From Rhodopseudomonas palustris (GTDB taxonomy: Bacteria; Pseudomonadota; Alphaproteobacteria; Rhizobiales; Xanthobacteraceae): a DNA stretch of 64,000 bases. Shown piece after piece: positions 1-7,777 of the stretch. Every line of letters begins with the position of its first letter. The stretch's first letter is position 1. The stretch is from NCBI RefSeq assembly GCF_013415845.1, contig NZ_CP058907.1, positions 4,774,001 to 4,838,000 of the forward strand, in the 5' to 3' direction. The position numbers were made by a program, and so were the translations under genes. The notes below the pieces were generated by a model. It was not told the DNA's origin and made no database searches. It saw only the letters and a list, made by a program, of their open reading frames with translations.

Positions 1-522
1 CAGCGCGAACACCCGCATCACCGCATCGTCGAGCTGAATGCGGATCTCGACCAGGCTGGAGCGGCCGACGGTATCGATCCAGAACGGCCGCGCGATCTGC
101 CGGCTGATCTGCTTGCTGATCGACTGGTCGAGCAGCGAGAAGAACGGCTTCGGCCCGGGCGGCGGCATTTCGCCGGGCCCAAGGAAGTCGACCACCAACC
201 CGAGCCGGGTCTGCGCTATCCGCCGCAGCACCGCGCGGTCCTTGTCCTGCGGATAGCTTTTGTAAACGTCGATCAGCGTCGCGATGTCCTGCACCACCGC
301 CGCTGACAGCCGCTGCGTCACCGTGTTCCAGTGCCGCTCCATGAACACGAAGGCGATCACCGACTGCAGCAGCACCATCGGCACGATGATGATCAGCAGC
401 GCGCGGGCATACAGCCCCTTCGGCATGAAGTCGTTGAAGCGCTGGCCCAGATAACCATTGGCCGCCGACACCCGCCCATAGGCAGAGCGGATCAGCGTCA
501 GCCCGGTATCGAGCGTGCTCAT
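1..522 (-). CDS. Sensor histidine kinase, N-terminal fragment (cut by window edge)
   Basis: The frame opens with ATG at 522 and runs off the left edge without a stop, giving 174 codons. Translation shows a short cytoplasmic N-terminus, a membrane segment near residues 38-60 (LLIIIVPMVLLQSVIAFVFM), then a soluble stretch that should be the periplasmic sensor region. The HAMP, HisKA and ATPase parts lie outside the window, so the kinase call rests on the membrane/sensor layout and on its place downstream of an OmpR-type response regulator on the same strand. It probably phosphorylates that regulator as an EnvZ-like partner. The 278-bp gap between the two genes is occupied by a palindromic repeat. 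Confidence 0.7.
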   Translation of the reverse strand, partial: MSTLDTGLTLIRSAYGRVSAANGYLGQRFNDFMPKGLYARALLIIIVPMVLLQSVIAFVFMERHWNTVTQRLSAAVVQDIATLIDVYKSYPQDKDRAVLRRIAQTRLGLVVDFLGPGEMPPPGPKPFFSLLDQSISKQISRQIARPFWIDTVGRSSLVEIRIQLDDAVMRVFAL

Positions 523-605
523 GACGAAGACTGCCCAAATGCGCGAGCGCCGTCCCTTTCAGCGCCAATGCTGAAAGCAATGCCCTCGCCAAAAGCACGG
601 CGAGC

Positions 606-753
606 CCCCTCTCCCCGCCCTTGCGGGGAGAGGGTTGGGGTGAGGGGCTGCGGCGTATCCACCAGTGCCAACGTCTGCGATGAACGTCGTGCCAAGCCCC
701 TCACCCGCCGCGCCGAAGCGCGGCGACCTCTCCCCGCGCAGGGCGGGGAGAGG
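606..753. repeat. Intergenic palindromic repeat, family A
   Basis: Two hairpins lie about 95 bp apart. The first (606-633) has CCCTCTCCCCGC arms and the second (727-753) has CCTCTCCCCGC arms, joined by ggtgaggggc / gcccctcaccc complementary blocks. The whole unit can fold into one long imperfect stem. Similar units recur at 3579, 5616, 39116 and 44088. This kind of intergenic repeat is common in Rhodopseudomonas and Bradyrhizobium genomes. Nothing codes for a protein between 523 and 800. Confidence 0.75.
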
Positions 754-800
754 TTGCGTCGTGCATGGTGAAAGGCCGTGCTCATGTTCGGAGGCCCGGC

Positions 801-1523
801 CTACGGCGCCGCCACCAGGCGATAGCCGATGCCGCGGACGGCTTGCAGGAACAGCGGGTTGGCGGGGTCGCGTTCGATCTTGCGGCGGAGGCGATTGATC
901 TGGACGTCGACCGCGCGCTCATTGGCATTGCCGGCGCCGCTGAGATCGCCGCGTGGCACCGTCTCGCCGGGCGCCGCCGCCAGCATCCGCAGCATGTCGC
1001 GCTCGCGGTCGGTCAGGTGAACGATCTCGTCACCCTGGCGCAGTTCGCCGCGCTCGATGTGAAACACGTAAGGCCCGAACGCCACCGTCTCGGCCTTGGC
1101 GGCCGGCGCCGGCGCGGTGCGCTTGAGGATATTGCCGATCCGCAGCAGCAGTTCGCGCGGCTCGAACGGCTTGGCGACGTAGTCGTCAGCGCCGATCTGC
1201 AGCCCCTCGATCCGGCTCTCCGCCTCGTGCCGGGCGGTGAGCATCACGATCGGTACGTCGGAGGTTTCGCGGATCGAGCGGGCGAGATCGAAGCCGGTCT
1301 CGCCCGGCATCATCACGTCGAGGATCAACAGATCGAAATCGAGCCCGGCGAGCTTGGCGCGGGCGTCGCGCACGCTCTGCGCGGTGGTCACGCGATAGCC
1401 CTCGGAGGCGAGAAACCGCGACAGCAGATCGCGGATCCGGCGATCGTCGTCGACCAGCAGCAGATGCGGCGCATCGTCGGCGGGGCGGATCGGTTTCTTC
1501 GCCAGTGTTGCGAGCTGGATCAC
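801..1523 (-). CDS. petR: OmpR-family response regulator, PetR-like
   Basis: A 240-aa two-domain DNA-binding response regulator. The receiver domain covers about residues 19-130, with the acidic pocket LLLVDDD, the phospho-acceptor Asp69 in LLILDVMMP and the conserved Lys in VAKPFEP. A winged-helix output domain ends in VRGIGYRLV. The start is a GTG at 1523 that overlaps the stop of the upstream MarR gene by four bases (GTGA), so the two are translationally coupled. A MarR-OmpR pair in this order matches petP-petR of Rhodobacter capsulatus, known to be needed for cytochrome bc1 gene expression. The symbol is by analogy; the target here is unknown. Confidence 0.8.
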   Translation of the reverse strand: MIQLATLAKKPIRPADDAPHLLLVDDDRRIRDLLSRFLASEGYRVTTAQSVRDARAKLAGLDFDLLILDVMMPGETGFDLARSIRETSDVPIVMLTARHEAESRIEGLQIGADDYVAKPFEPRELLLRIGNILKRTAPAPAAKAETVAFGPYVFHIERGELRQGDEIVHLTDRERDMLRMLAAAPGETVPRGDLSGAGNANERAVDVQINRLRRKIERDPANPLFLQAVRGIGYRLVAAP

Positions 1524-2071
1524 GTCACGTCCTTTGCGGTGGTGCCGCCGTGCAGGATGGTCTGGAGCACCTTGTCCGGATCGTCCCGATCGATCATGGC
1601 GCGCAGGAATTTGGCGACCGCCTCGGCGCCACCGGGAGCGAGGTCGCGCAACGCGCGATCGATCCGCTCGGTCTGCAGCCGGGCCAGTTTCTCCACCAGC
1701 GCCTCGCCCTTTGCGGTGGCGAAAAGAAGGCGCTGGCGGCGGTCGCTGTCGCCGGCCTTCTGCACGATGTAGCCCTCGTCGAGCAGCTGCTTCAGCACCC
1801 GGCTCAGCGACTGCTTGGTGATCCGCAGCACGTCGAGCAGATCTGCCACCGTCAGGCCGGGATAGCGGCAGACGAAATGCACCACCCGGTGATGGGCGCG
1901 GCCGAAGCCGAACGCCTCCAGCACATGGTCGGCGTCGCCGACGAAGTCCCGATAGGCGAAGAACAGCAGTTCGATGATGTCCCAGCGCGGCGGGCATGCA
2001 TCGGCGCCGGCCGGTTCCGCGGAGCGGTCGCCGGACGGCCGGATCATCTCGTTGAAATTTATGTCAGCCAT
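1520..2071 (-). CDS. petP: MarR-family transcriptional regulator, PetP-like
   Basis: A 183-aa protein with a winged helix-turn-helix of MarR type. The recognition region LRITKQSLSRVLKQLLDEG is followed by the wing DSDRRQRLLFATAKG, where the DxR motif is typical of the family. It overlaps the response-regulator gene by four bases and so forms an operon with it and probably with the kinase further on. It is divergent from ilvE across 282 bp. An inverted repeat spans its start codon, suggesting autoregulation. Order and partner fit petP of Rhodobacter capsulatus; no ligand can be read from the sequence. Confidence 0.82.
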   Translation of the reverse strand: MADINFNEMIRPSGDRSAEPAGADACPPRWDIIELLFFAYRDFVGDADHVLEAFGFGRAHHRVVHFVCRYPGLTVADLLDVLRITKQSLSRVLKQLLDEGYIVQKAGDSDRRQRLLFATAKGEALVEKLARLQTERIDRALRDLAPGGAEAVAKFLRAMIDRDDPDKVLQTILHGGTTAKDVT

Positions 2072-2079
2072 GTTGACAT
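2061..2079. promoter_or_regulatory. Candidate MarR/PetP operator
   Basis: ATGTCAGCCATGTTGACAT contains the inverted repeat ATGTCA / TGACAT with a 7-bp spacer. It overlaps the ATG of the MarR gene (2069-2071) on the opposite strand. MarR proteins usually bind such palindromes at their own promoters. Binding is inferred. Confidence 0.4.
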
Positions 2080-2353
2080 ATCAGGTCTTTATGTTACAAA
2101 ACCGCCGACCAAGACGAAATAAACGACTATTCCGCTTGCGACCCGTGCCCGCGCAGTCCGATAAAGGAAGCTGCCCGGCGGCCTGCATGCGATGGTCGGA
2201 CGGCTCGGCCGAAACATTAGCGGAGTTCGGCAATTCCGCCAAAACATCTCCCGGCGACCACCGGGACCGACAACCACCCTTGCGGCCGGCTTGCGTAGCC
2301 CGGTCCGCCACAACCACGGCCACCCGCAGGCGCGCCGATCGAGGAGAAGATCG

Positions 2354-3466
2354 ATGGGAGTTTCGTTCGACAAGATGGACGGCTCGCTCTGGCTGGATTT
2401 CGACGTGCAGCCGACCGCCAGCCCGACGCCGGACGCCGATCGCGCCGCCAAGCTGGAAAATCCGGGCTTCGGCCGGGTGTTTACCGACCACATGGCCGTG
2501 GTCCGCTATGACCAGACCAATGGCTGGCACGCTGCGCGCGTCGAGGCTCGTGCCAATTTCCCGCTGCACACCGCGACCGCCGTGCTGCACTACGCGCAGG
2601 AAATCTTCGAGGGCCTGAAGGCTTACAAGCGCGAGGACGGCGGCGTGAACCTGTTCCGCCCCGACGCCAACGCCAAGCGCTTCCGCGACTCGGCCGATCG
2701 CATGGCGATGGCGCCGCTTCCGGAAGCGGTGTTCATCGAAGCGGTCGAGCAGGTCGTCAAGATCGACCGCAACTGGATTCCGGGCGGCGAAGGCAGCCTG
2801 TATCTGCGCCCGTTCATGATCGCCAGCGAAGTGTTCCTCGGCGTCAAGCCGTCGGCGGAATACATCTTCGCGGTGATCGCCTCGCCGGTCGGCTCGTACT
2901 TCAAGGGCGGCCCGGCCCCGGTGTCGATCTGGGTGTCGGAAACCTACACCCGCGCGGCGATCGGCGGCACCGGCGGCGTCAAATGCGGCGGCAACTACGC
3001 GGCGTCGTTGCGCGCGCAGGCCGAGGCGATCGAGCGCGGCTGCGATCAGGTGGTGTTCCTCGACGCGATCGAGCGCCGCTACGTCGAAGAACTCGGCGGC
3101 ATGAACGTGTTCTTCGTGTTCGAGGACGGTTCGCTGTCGACGCCGCCGCTCGGCACCATCCTGCCCGGCATCACCCGCGACTCGATCATCGCGCTGGCCC
3201 GCGAGGCCGGCCGCACGGTGCGCGAGGAGGCTTACACCATCGATCAGTGGCGCGCCGATGCGGCCAGCGGCAAGCTCAAGGAAGCGTTCGCCTGCGGCAC
3301 CGCCGCGGTGATCTCGCCGATCGGCAAGGTGTGCTCGAACCACGGCGACTTCGTCATCAACGGCGGCCAGGCCGGCGAAGTGGCGATGGGCCTGCGCAAG
3401 CAGCTCGTCGACATCCAATACGGCCGCGCCGCCGACACCCACGGCTGGATCAAGAAGGTGTTCTGA
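2354..3466 (+). CDS. ilvE: Branched-chain amino acid aminotransferase
   Basis: A 370-aa fold-type IV PLP enzyme that performs the last step of valine, leucine and isoleucine synthesis (and the first step of their breakdown), moving the amino group from glutamate to branched-chain 2-oxoacids. The likely PLP lysine is Lys210 in GGVKCGGNYAAS, and the motif EELGGMNVFFVF is also typical. The length and the 'VKCGGNYAAS' form match the longer class-II BCATs found in alphaproteobacteria. The ATG at 2354 is preceded by GAGGAGAAGA, a clear ribosome-binding site; longer in-frame starts upstream lack one. It is monocistronic and divergent from the petP-like gene. Confidence 0.93.
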   Translation: MGVSFDKMDGSLWLDFDVQPTASPTPDADRAAKLENPGFGRVFTDHMAVVRYDQTNGWHAARVEARANFPLHTATAVLHYAQEIFEGLKAYKREDGGVNLFRPDANAKRFRDSADRMAMAPLPEAVFIEAVEQVVKIDRNWIPGGEGSLYLRPFMIASEVFLGVKPSAEYIFAVIASPVGSYFKGGPAPVSIWVSETYTRAAIGGTGGVKCGGNYAASLRAQAEAIERGCDQVVFLDAIERRYVEELGGMNVFFVFEDGSLSTPPLGTILPGITRDSIIALAREAGRTVREEAYTIDQWRADAASGKLKEAFACGTAAVISPIGKVCSNHGDFVINGGQAGEVAMGLRKQLVDIQYGRAADTHGWIKKVF

Positions 3467-3505
3467 GGCGTACGCACCTCACTAACCGGCGTGCCTCACA
3501 ACGAG

Positions 3506-3545
3506 TCATTCCGGGGCGCTCACGACGTGAGCGAACCCGGAATCT
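3506..3545. repeat. Half unit of palindromic repeat, family B
   Basis: The stretch carries GTCATTCCGGGGCGC, then tcacgacgtgagc (a small hairpin) and AACCCGGAATC. It looks like one half of the full family B element at 20934-21050. It lies downstream of ilvE and may end its transcript. Confidence 0.6.
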
Positions 3546-3578
3546 CTTGCTAACAACCTCGATCCGACTGCCGGGTAA

Positions 3579-3703
3579 CCTCTCCCGCTTGCGGGAGAGG
3601 TCGACGCGCGAAGCGCGGCGGGTGAGGGCACTCCTCTCCGCGAGTTGCTTAGTCAGCACCTGGGGCGCCCTCACCCCAACCCGCTCCCGCAAGCGGGAGA
3701 GGG
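3579..3703. repeat. Intergenic palindromic repeat, family A
   Basis: Left hairpin CCTCTCCCGC tt GCGGGAGAGG (3579-3600) and right hairpin CTCCCGCAAGCGGGAG (within 3683-3703) flank a spacer carrying gcgggtgagggc and gccctcacccc, which are complementary. It sits between the convergent ilvE and mutL genes. No protein gene is seen between 3467 and 3752. Confidence 0.75.
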
Positions 3704-3752
3704 AGTGCATTGCGCTCGGGGCGCAGGAAATGCGCGGACGCACAGATAACAA

Positions 3753-5540
3753 CTACCTCCGCCCGAACAGCTTCTCGATATCGGCAAGCGTCAGCTCGAC
3801 ATAGGTCGGGCGGCCGTGGTTGCATTGGCCGGAATTCGGCGTCGCTTCCATCTCACGTAGCAGCGCGTTCATCTCTTCCGGCTTGAGCACGCGCCCCGCC
3901 CGCACCGAGCCATGGCACGCCATGGTGGCGGCGACGTGCATCAGGCGGCGCTCCAGCGGCAGCGCTTCGTCCCACTCGGCCATGTGCTCTGCGAGATCGC
4001 GGAGCAGACCTGACGCATCGGTCTTGCCGAGCAGCGACGGCGTCTCACGCACCGCCACCGCGCCGGGGCCGAAGCTTTCGATGACGAGGCCGAACTTCGC
4101 CAGCTCCTCGGCGCGCGCGACCAGACGCTCGACCGTCGCTTCGTCCATCTCGACGATGTCGGGGATCAGCAGGATCTGGCGCTGCACGCCGTTGGCTTCG
4201 AGCGAGGCTTTGAGCCGCTCATAGACGATCCGCTCATGCGCGGCGTGCTGATCGATGAAGATCAAGCCGTCGCGGGTCTGCGACACGATGTAGGTCTCGT
4301 GGATCTGGGTGCGCGCAGCTCCAAGCGGCCGGTCGAGCAGATCCGGCGTCACCTCCTGCGGACGAATATCTGCACTCGGCGCGCCGACATCGAACGCCGC
4401 CTGCGCGCGCTCGGCGAAGGACGGCGCCGCGCTGCCGCCGACCGGATAGGACGGCGAACTGCGCCAGTCCCAATTTGCCGGTGGCATCGAGGCGGGACGA
4501 AACGTCGAGATCACGCTGCTGGCGCTGTTGGCCGCGGTACGACGGCCTTCGCGCGCCAGCCCATCCTTGAGCGCATGCACGATCAGGGCGCGGACGAGAC
4601 CGGAATTGCGGAAGCGCACCTCGGTCTTGGCCGGATGCACGTTGGCATCGACCTCGCGCGCATCCAGCGTGACGAACAGCGCCACCACCGGATGACGGTC
4701 GCGCGGCAAGTAGTCCGAATAGGCGGCGCGCACCGCCCCGAGGATCAGCTTGTCGCGCACCGGACGGCCGTTGACGAACAGATACTGGCCGAGCGCATTG
4801 GCCTTGGTCAGCGACGGCGCCGCGGCGAAGCCTTCGACCACCACGCCCTCGCGCTCGGCACGGACTTCGATGGCGTTGGCGCGGAAATCCGCGCCGAGAA
4901 TGTCGCCGAGCCGGATCAATTGCCCCGGCGCGCCGGGCAGCGCCGCCGCCCAGGTCACCGGCGCGCGTTCCTCGCCAGCCAGCGTGAAGGCAATGTCGGG
5001 CCGCGCCATCGCCAGCCGCCGCACCACTTCGCGGATCGCCTCGGCCTCGGTGCGATCGGTCTTGAGAAACTTCAGCCGCGCCGGCGTGGCAAAGAACAGA
5101 TCGGCGACTTCAACGCGAGTGCCTTGGGTCAGCGCGGCCGGCGCGATCGGGGTCTTGTCGCCGCCCTCGACGCGCAGGCTCCAGGCGTGCGGCTCGGCGG
5201 CGTGGCGCGTCGTGATCGACAGCCGCGCCACCGCGCCGATCGACGGCAGCGCCTCGCCGCGAAACCCGAGGGTGCGGATCTGCAGCAAATCCTCATCGTC
5301 GAGCTTGGAGGTGGCGTGACGATCGACCGCGAGCGCGAGATCGGCCTGCGTCATGCCGGAGCCGTCGTCGGCAATCACGATCTTCCGCCGCCCGCCGCCG
5401 TCGCTGAAGATGTCGATCCGGCTGGCGCCGGCGTCGATCGCGTTCTCGACCAGCTCCTTCACCACACTCGCCGGCCGCTCCACCACCTCGCCGGCAGCGA
5501 TGCGGTTGACGATGGTTTCGGGAAGCTGGCGGACGGGCAT
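3753..5540 (-). CDS. mutL: DNA mismatch repair protein MutL
   Basis: A 595-aa GHKL ATPase that couples mismatch recognition by MutS to strand removal. N-terminal motifs are all present: ENAIDAG, DDGSGM, TLGFRGEAL and GTRVEVADLFFATPAR. The C-terminal dimer domain keeps the endonuclease motif DQHAAHERIVYE at about residue 430, plus ACHGSVRAG (about 541) and CNHGRP (about 573). These metal-site motifs are found in MutL proteins of bacteria that lack MutH, so this MutL is expected to nick DNA itself. It starts at ATG 5540 and lies downstream of arfB across a family A repeat. Confidence 0.95.
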   Translation of the reverse strand: MPVRQLPETIVNRIAAGEVVERPASVVKELVENAIDAGASRIDIFSDGGGRRKIVIADDGSGMTQADLALAVDRHATSKLDDEDLLQIRTLGFRGEALPSIGAVARLSITTRHAAEPHAWSLRVEGGDKTPIAPAALTQGTRVEVADLFFATPARLKFLKTDRTEAEAIREVVRRLAMARPDIAFTLAGEERAPVTWAAALPGAPGQLIRLGDILGADFRANAIEVRAEREGVVVEGFAAAPSLTKANALGQYLFVNGRPVRDKLILGAVRAAYSDYLPRDRHPVVALFVTLDAREVDANVHPAKTEVRFRNSGLVRALIVHALKDGLAREGRRTAANSASSVISTFRPASMPPANWDWRSSPSYPVGGSAAPSFAERAQAAFDVGAPSADIRPQEVTPDLLDRPLGAARTQIHETYIVSQTRDGLIFIDQHAAHERIVYERLKASLEANGVQRQILLIPDIVEMDEATVERLVARAEELAKFGLVIESFGPGAVAVRETPSLLGKTDASGLLRDLAEHMAEWDEALPLERRLMHVAATMACHGSVRAGRVLKPEEMNALLREMEATPNSGQCNHGRPTYVELTLADIEKLFGRR

Positions 5541-5615
5541 GCGGCGACTCGAAGTTGGGCGTGAAGTTTAAGCGACCTTGGCAGTGATGGCGATGCGGCC
5601 GCCAACCAGAGCCGT

Positions 5616-5769
5616 CTTCACCCTCCCCTTGAGGGGGAGGGTCGGCGGGTGGCGCGCGAAGCGCGGTACACGCCGGGGTGGGGTGCGCCGCGGCACGGGA
5701 GATGAACTCTTCGCCACCCCACCCCGCTCGCTAAAGCGAGCAACCCTCCCCCTCCAGGGGAGGGTGAAG
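5616..5769. repeat. Family A repeat with 13-bp terminal inverted repeats
   Basis: The unit starts CTTCACCCTCCCC and ends GGGGAGGGTGAAG, exact reverse complements. Inside, ggggtggggtg and caccccacccc pair, as do gcgaagcgc and gctaaagc. It is the best-bounded copy of the family in the window (about 154 bp) and has the size and terminal structure of a MITE-like element. It fills the arfB-mutL gap. Confidence 0.75.
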
Positions 5770-5773
5770 GGGC

Positions 5774-6193
5774 TCAATCGTCGAAGCTCTTGCCGCTCCG
5801 CCCGGCCTTGATGTCGCCGCGGCGCTTTTTGCCTTCGAGGCGGCGTTTCTTGGAGCCGAGCGTCGGCCGGGTGGCGCGGCGCGGGATCGGGCGCACCAGC
5901 GAAGCCTTCAGCAATTCTTCGAGACGCTCCAGCGCATCGGCGCGGTTGCGCTCCTGAGTGCGATAGCGGTCGGCGCGGATGACGATGACGCCGTCTTTGG
6001 TCATGCGCTGGCCGGCGAGCCCGACCAGCCGCGCGGCGGCATCCTCCGGCAACGCAATCTTGGCCGTATCGAACCGAAGCTGTGCCGCGGTCGAGAGCTT
6101 GTTGACGTTCTGCCCGCCCGGCCCCGAGGCGCGGATGAAGCTGATCTCGATGTCGTCGTCCTCGATGACGAGGTTGCGGCTGATCCGCAGCAT
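5774..6193 (-). CDS. arfB: Alternative ribosome-rescue peptidyl-tRNA hydrolase ArfB (YaeJ)
   Basis: A 139-aa class-I release-factor-like protein. The catalytic GGQ lies in RASGPGGQNVNK at about residues 22-33, and the lysine/arginine-rich C-terminal tail (GSKKRRLEGKKRRGDIKAG) is the part that enters the empty mRNA channel of stalled ribosomes. There is no codon-recognition domain, which separates ArfB from RF1/RF2. The start MLRISRNLV at 6193 matches the usual family N-terminus; an upstream in-frame ATG at 6229 would add 12 unlikely residues. The protein frees stalled ribosomes without tmRNA. Confidence 0.92.
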   Translation of the reverse strand: MLRISRNLVIEDDDIEISFIRASGPGGQNVNKLSTAAQLRFDTAKIALPEDAAARLVGLAGQRMTKDGVIVIRADRYRTQERNRADALERLEELLKASLVRPIPRRATRPTLGSKKRRLEGKKRRGDIKAGRSGKSFDD

Positions 6194-6268
6194 GGGGCAC
6201 CAAAGCGGTTGATGCCGCGCGGACCGCACGGCGGCCTGCTGTTTAGCACGGTCGAGCCGCGTGCGCCC

Positions 6269-6292
6269 CCTCTCCCCGCCTGCGGGGAGAGG
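6269..6292. repeat. Single family A hairpin
   Basis: CCTCTCCCCGC ct GCGGGGAGAGG is a lone hairpin of the family A type between arfB and the M16 gene. A further ggggagagg follows at about 6307-6315. Confidence 0.6.
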
Positions 6293-6343
6293 TTCGGTCG
6301 TGCTCGGGGAGAGGTTTAGGCGAATGCGAGTCTGATCGTGATG

Positions 6344-7777
6344 CTAATTGGCCCGCGGCGCGGGCGGAGCGCCGGCTGGTTTGACAGCGGCCGGCTGGGC
6401 TGCGGCCTGGGGCTGGCGGCCGACCACCACGGTGAGCAGGCCGTTCGACCACAGCCGCTGTGCGACGCGCTTGGCATCTGCCAGCGTCACCGCGTTGACC
6501 ACTTCGCTGCGCTTGTCGATGTAATCGATCGGCAGGCCGTCGTTCTGATACTGCAGCAGCGCCTGCGCCAGCTTGGCCGAGGTGTCGAGCGACAGCATTT
6601 GCGAACCGTTGATGTAGGACTTCGCCTCGGCGAGTTCCTGCTCGCTCGGCCCCTGCTCGCCGATCCGCTTCACCTCGGCGGTGATGGCGTCGATCGTCTC
6701 GGTGGCACGGTCGGCGCGGGTACCGGTCGAGCCGATGAACAGCGCCGAATGCTGCATCCACAGCAGCTGCTCGTAGATCGAATACGCCAGCCCGCGCTTC
6801 TCACGCACTTCGCGGTACAGCCGCGACGACAGCGAACCGCCGCCGAGGATGTGATTGACCACATAGGCGGCCATGAAATCCGGATCGTCGCGCTTGATGC
6901 CTGGTCCGCCGAACATCACCACGGTCTGCGGCACGTCCAGCGTGACGTTGGTCCGCTGCGGCGGCTTGGCGGCGGCGACGTCCGGCACCGGCGTCAGCTG
7001 CGCCTTGGCCGGTAGGCTGCCGAAAGTGTCGTCGAGCAGCTTGGCGAGCGTGGCGGCGTCGACGTCACCGACCACCGCGATCTTCAGCGTATCCTTCGCC
7101 AGCACCCTGCCGACATAGGCATTCATGTCCTCGATCGTGACCTTGGGCAGGCTTTCCGGCGTGCCGGTCGAAGGCCGGCCATAGGGGTGATCGCCGAACG
7201 CAACCTCGAGAAACTTGCGGCTGGCGAGGTTGTTCGGATCGAGCGCCTGGCGACGCAGCGTCGACAACAGCTGCGCGCGGATCCGCTCGACGTCCTTCGG
7301 CTCGAACCGCGCCTGGGTCATCGAGGTGTGCAACAGACCGAACGCCTCGTTGCGGTCGTCCTTCAGCATCCGCAGCGAGCCGCGGAAGTAATCGCGAGTC
7401 ACCGAGTAGGACAACTGAATGGCGCGGCGATCCAGCCGCTCATGGAACGTCGCCGAGTCCATGTCGCCGGAGCCTTCGTCGAGCAGGTTGGCGACCATGT
7501 GGCCGACGCCCGGCTTGTCGGCCGGATCCTGACTGGCGCCGCCGTCGAACGAGTACTCCATCGAGATCAGCGGCACGGTGGCGTCCTGCACGAACCACGC
7601 GACCAGACCGCCCGGCGTCACCAGCCGCTGGATCTTGGCGGCGGCATGAGACGGCACGGCCGACAGCGCGACGGCGAGGCCGACGCAGGCGGCGAGCGCG
7701 AGCCGCTGAGCAAAACCGGCGCGGGTCACGACGACAGCAGCGGTCACGCGCCGCGCCGACAACAGATCGATGCTCAC
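6344..7777 (-). CDS. M16-family peptidase-like protein, zinc motif missing
   Basis: A 477-aa secreted M16 (pitrilysin/PqqL-like) protein with a signal peptide ending near SHAAA. The usual HxxEH zinc motif is replaced by HMVAN in GVGHMVANLLDEG, so it should be catalytically dead. The C-terminal half keeps the M16 substrate-binding features, for example GGGSLSSRLYREVREKRGLAYS. The start is GTG at 7777, overlapping the stop of the preceding M16 gene by four bases. Paired active and inactive M16 subunits, as in mitochondrial MPP and some bacterial M16B enzymes, form heterodimers, so this is likely the partner of the upstream gene. The substrate is unknown; a periplasmic peptide is likely. Confidence 0.88.
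   Translation of the reverse strand: MSIDLLSARRVTAAVVVTRAGFAQRLALAACVGLAVALSAVPSHAAAKIQRLVTPGGLVAWFVQDATVPLISMEYSFDGGASQDPADKPGVGHMVANLLDEGSGDMDSATFHERLDRRAIQLSYSVTRDYFRGSLRMLKDDRNEAFGLLHTSMTQARFEPKDVERIRAQLLSTLRRQALDPNNLASRKFLEVAFGDHPYGRPSTGTPESLPKVTIEDMNAYVGRVLAKDTLKIAVVGDVDAATLAKLLDDTFGSLPAKAQLTPVPDVAAAKPPQRTNVTLDVPQTVVMFGGPGIKRDDPDFMAAYVVNHILGGGSLSSRLYREVREKRGLAYSIYEQLLWMQHSALFIGSTGTRADRATETIDAITAEVKRIGEQGPSEQELAEAKSYINGSQMLSLDTSAKLAQALLQYQNDGLPIDYIDKRSEVVNAVTLADAKRVAQRLWSNGLLTVVVGRQPQAAAQPAAVKPAGAPPAPRAN

Noticed and set aside
1523..1997. N-terminal extension of the response regulator up to 1997
   Set aside because: The extra residues are the MarR gene read in another frame. The GTG at 1523, coupled to the MarR stop, gives a normal-length regulator.
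3467..3752. Small proteins encoded in the ilvE-mutL gap
   Set aside because: The open frames there are made of family A and B repeat sequence and are Arg/Ser-rich without domain support.
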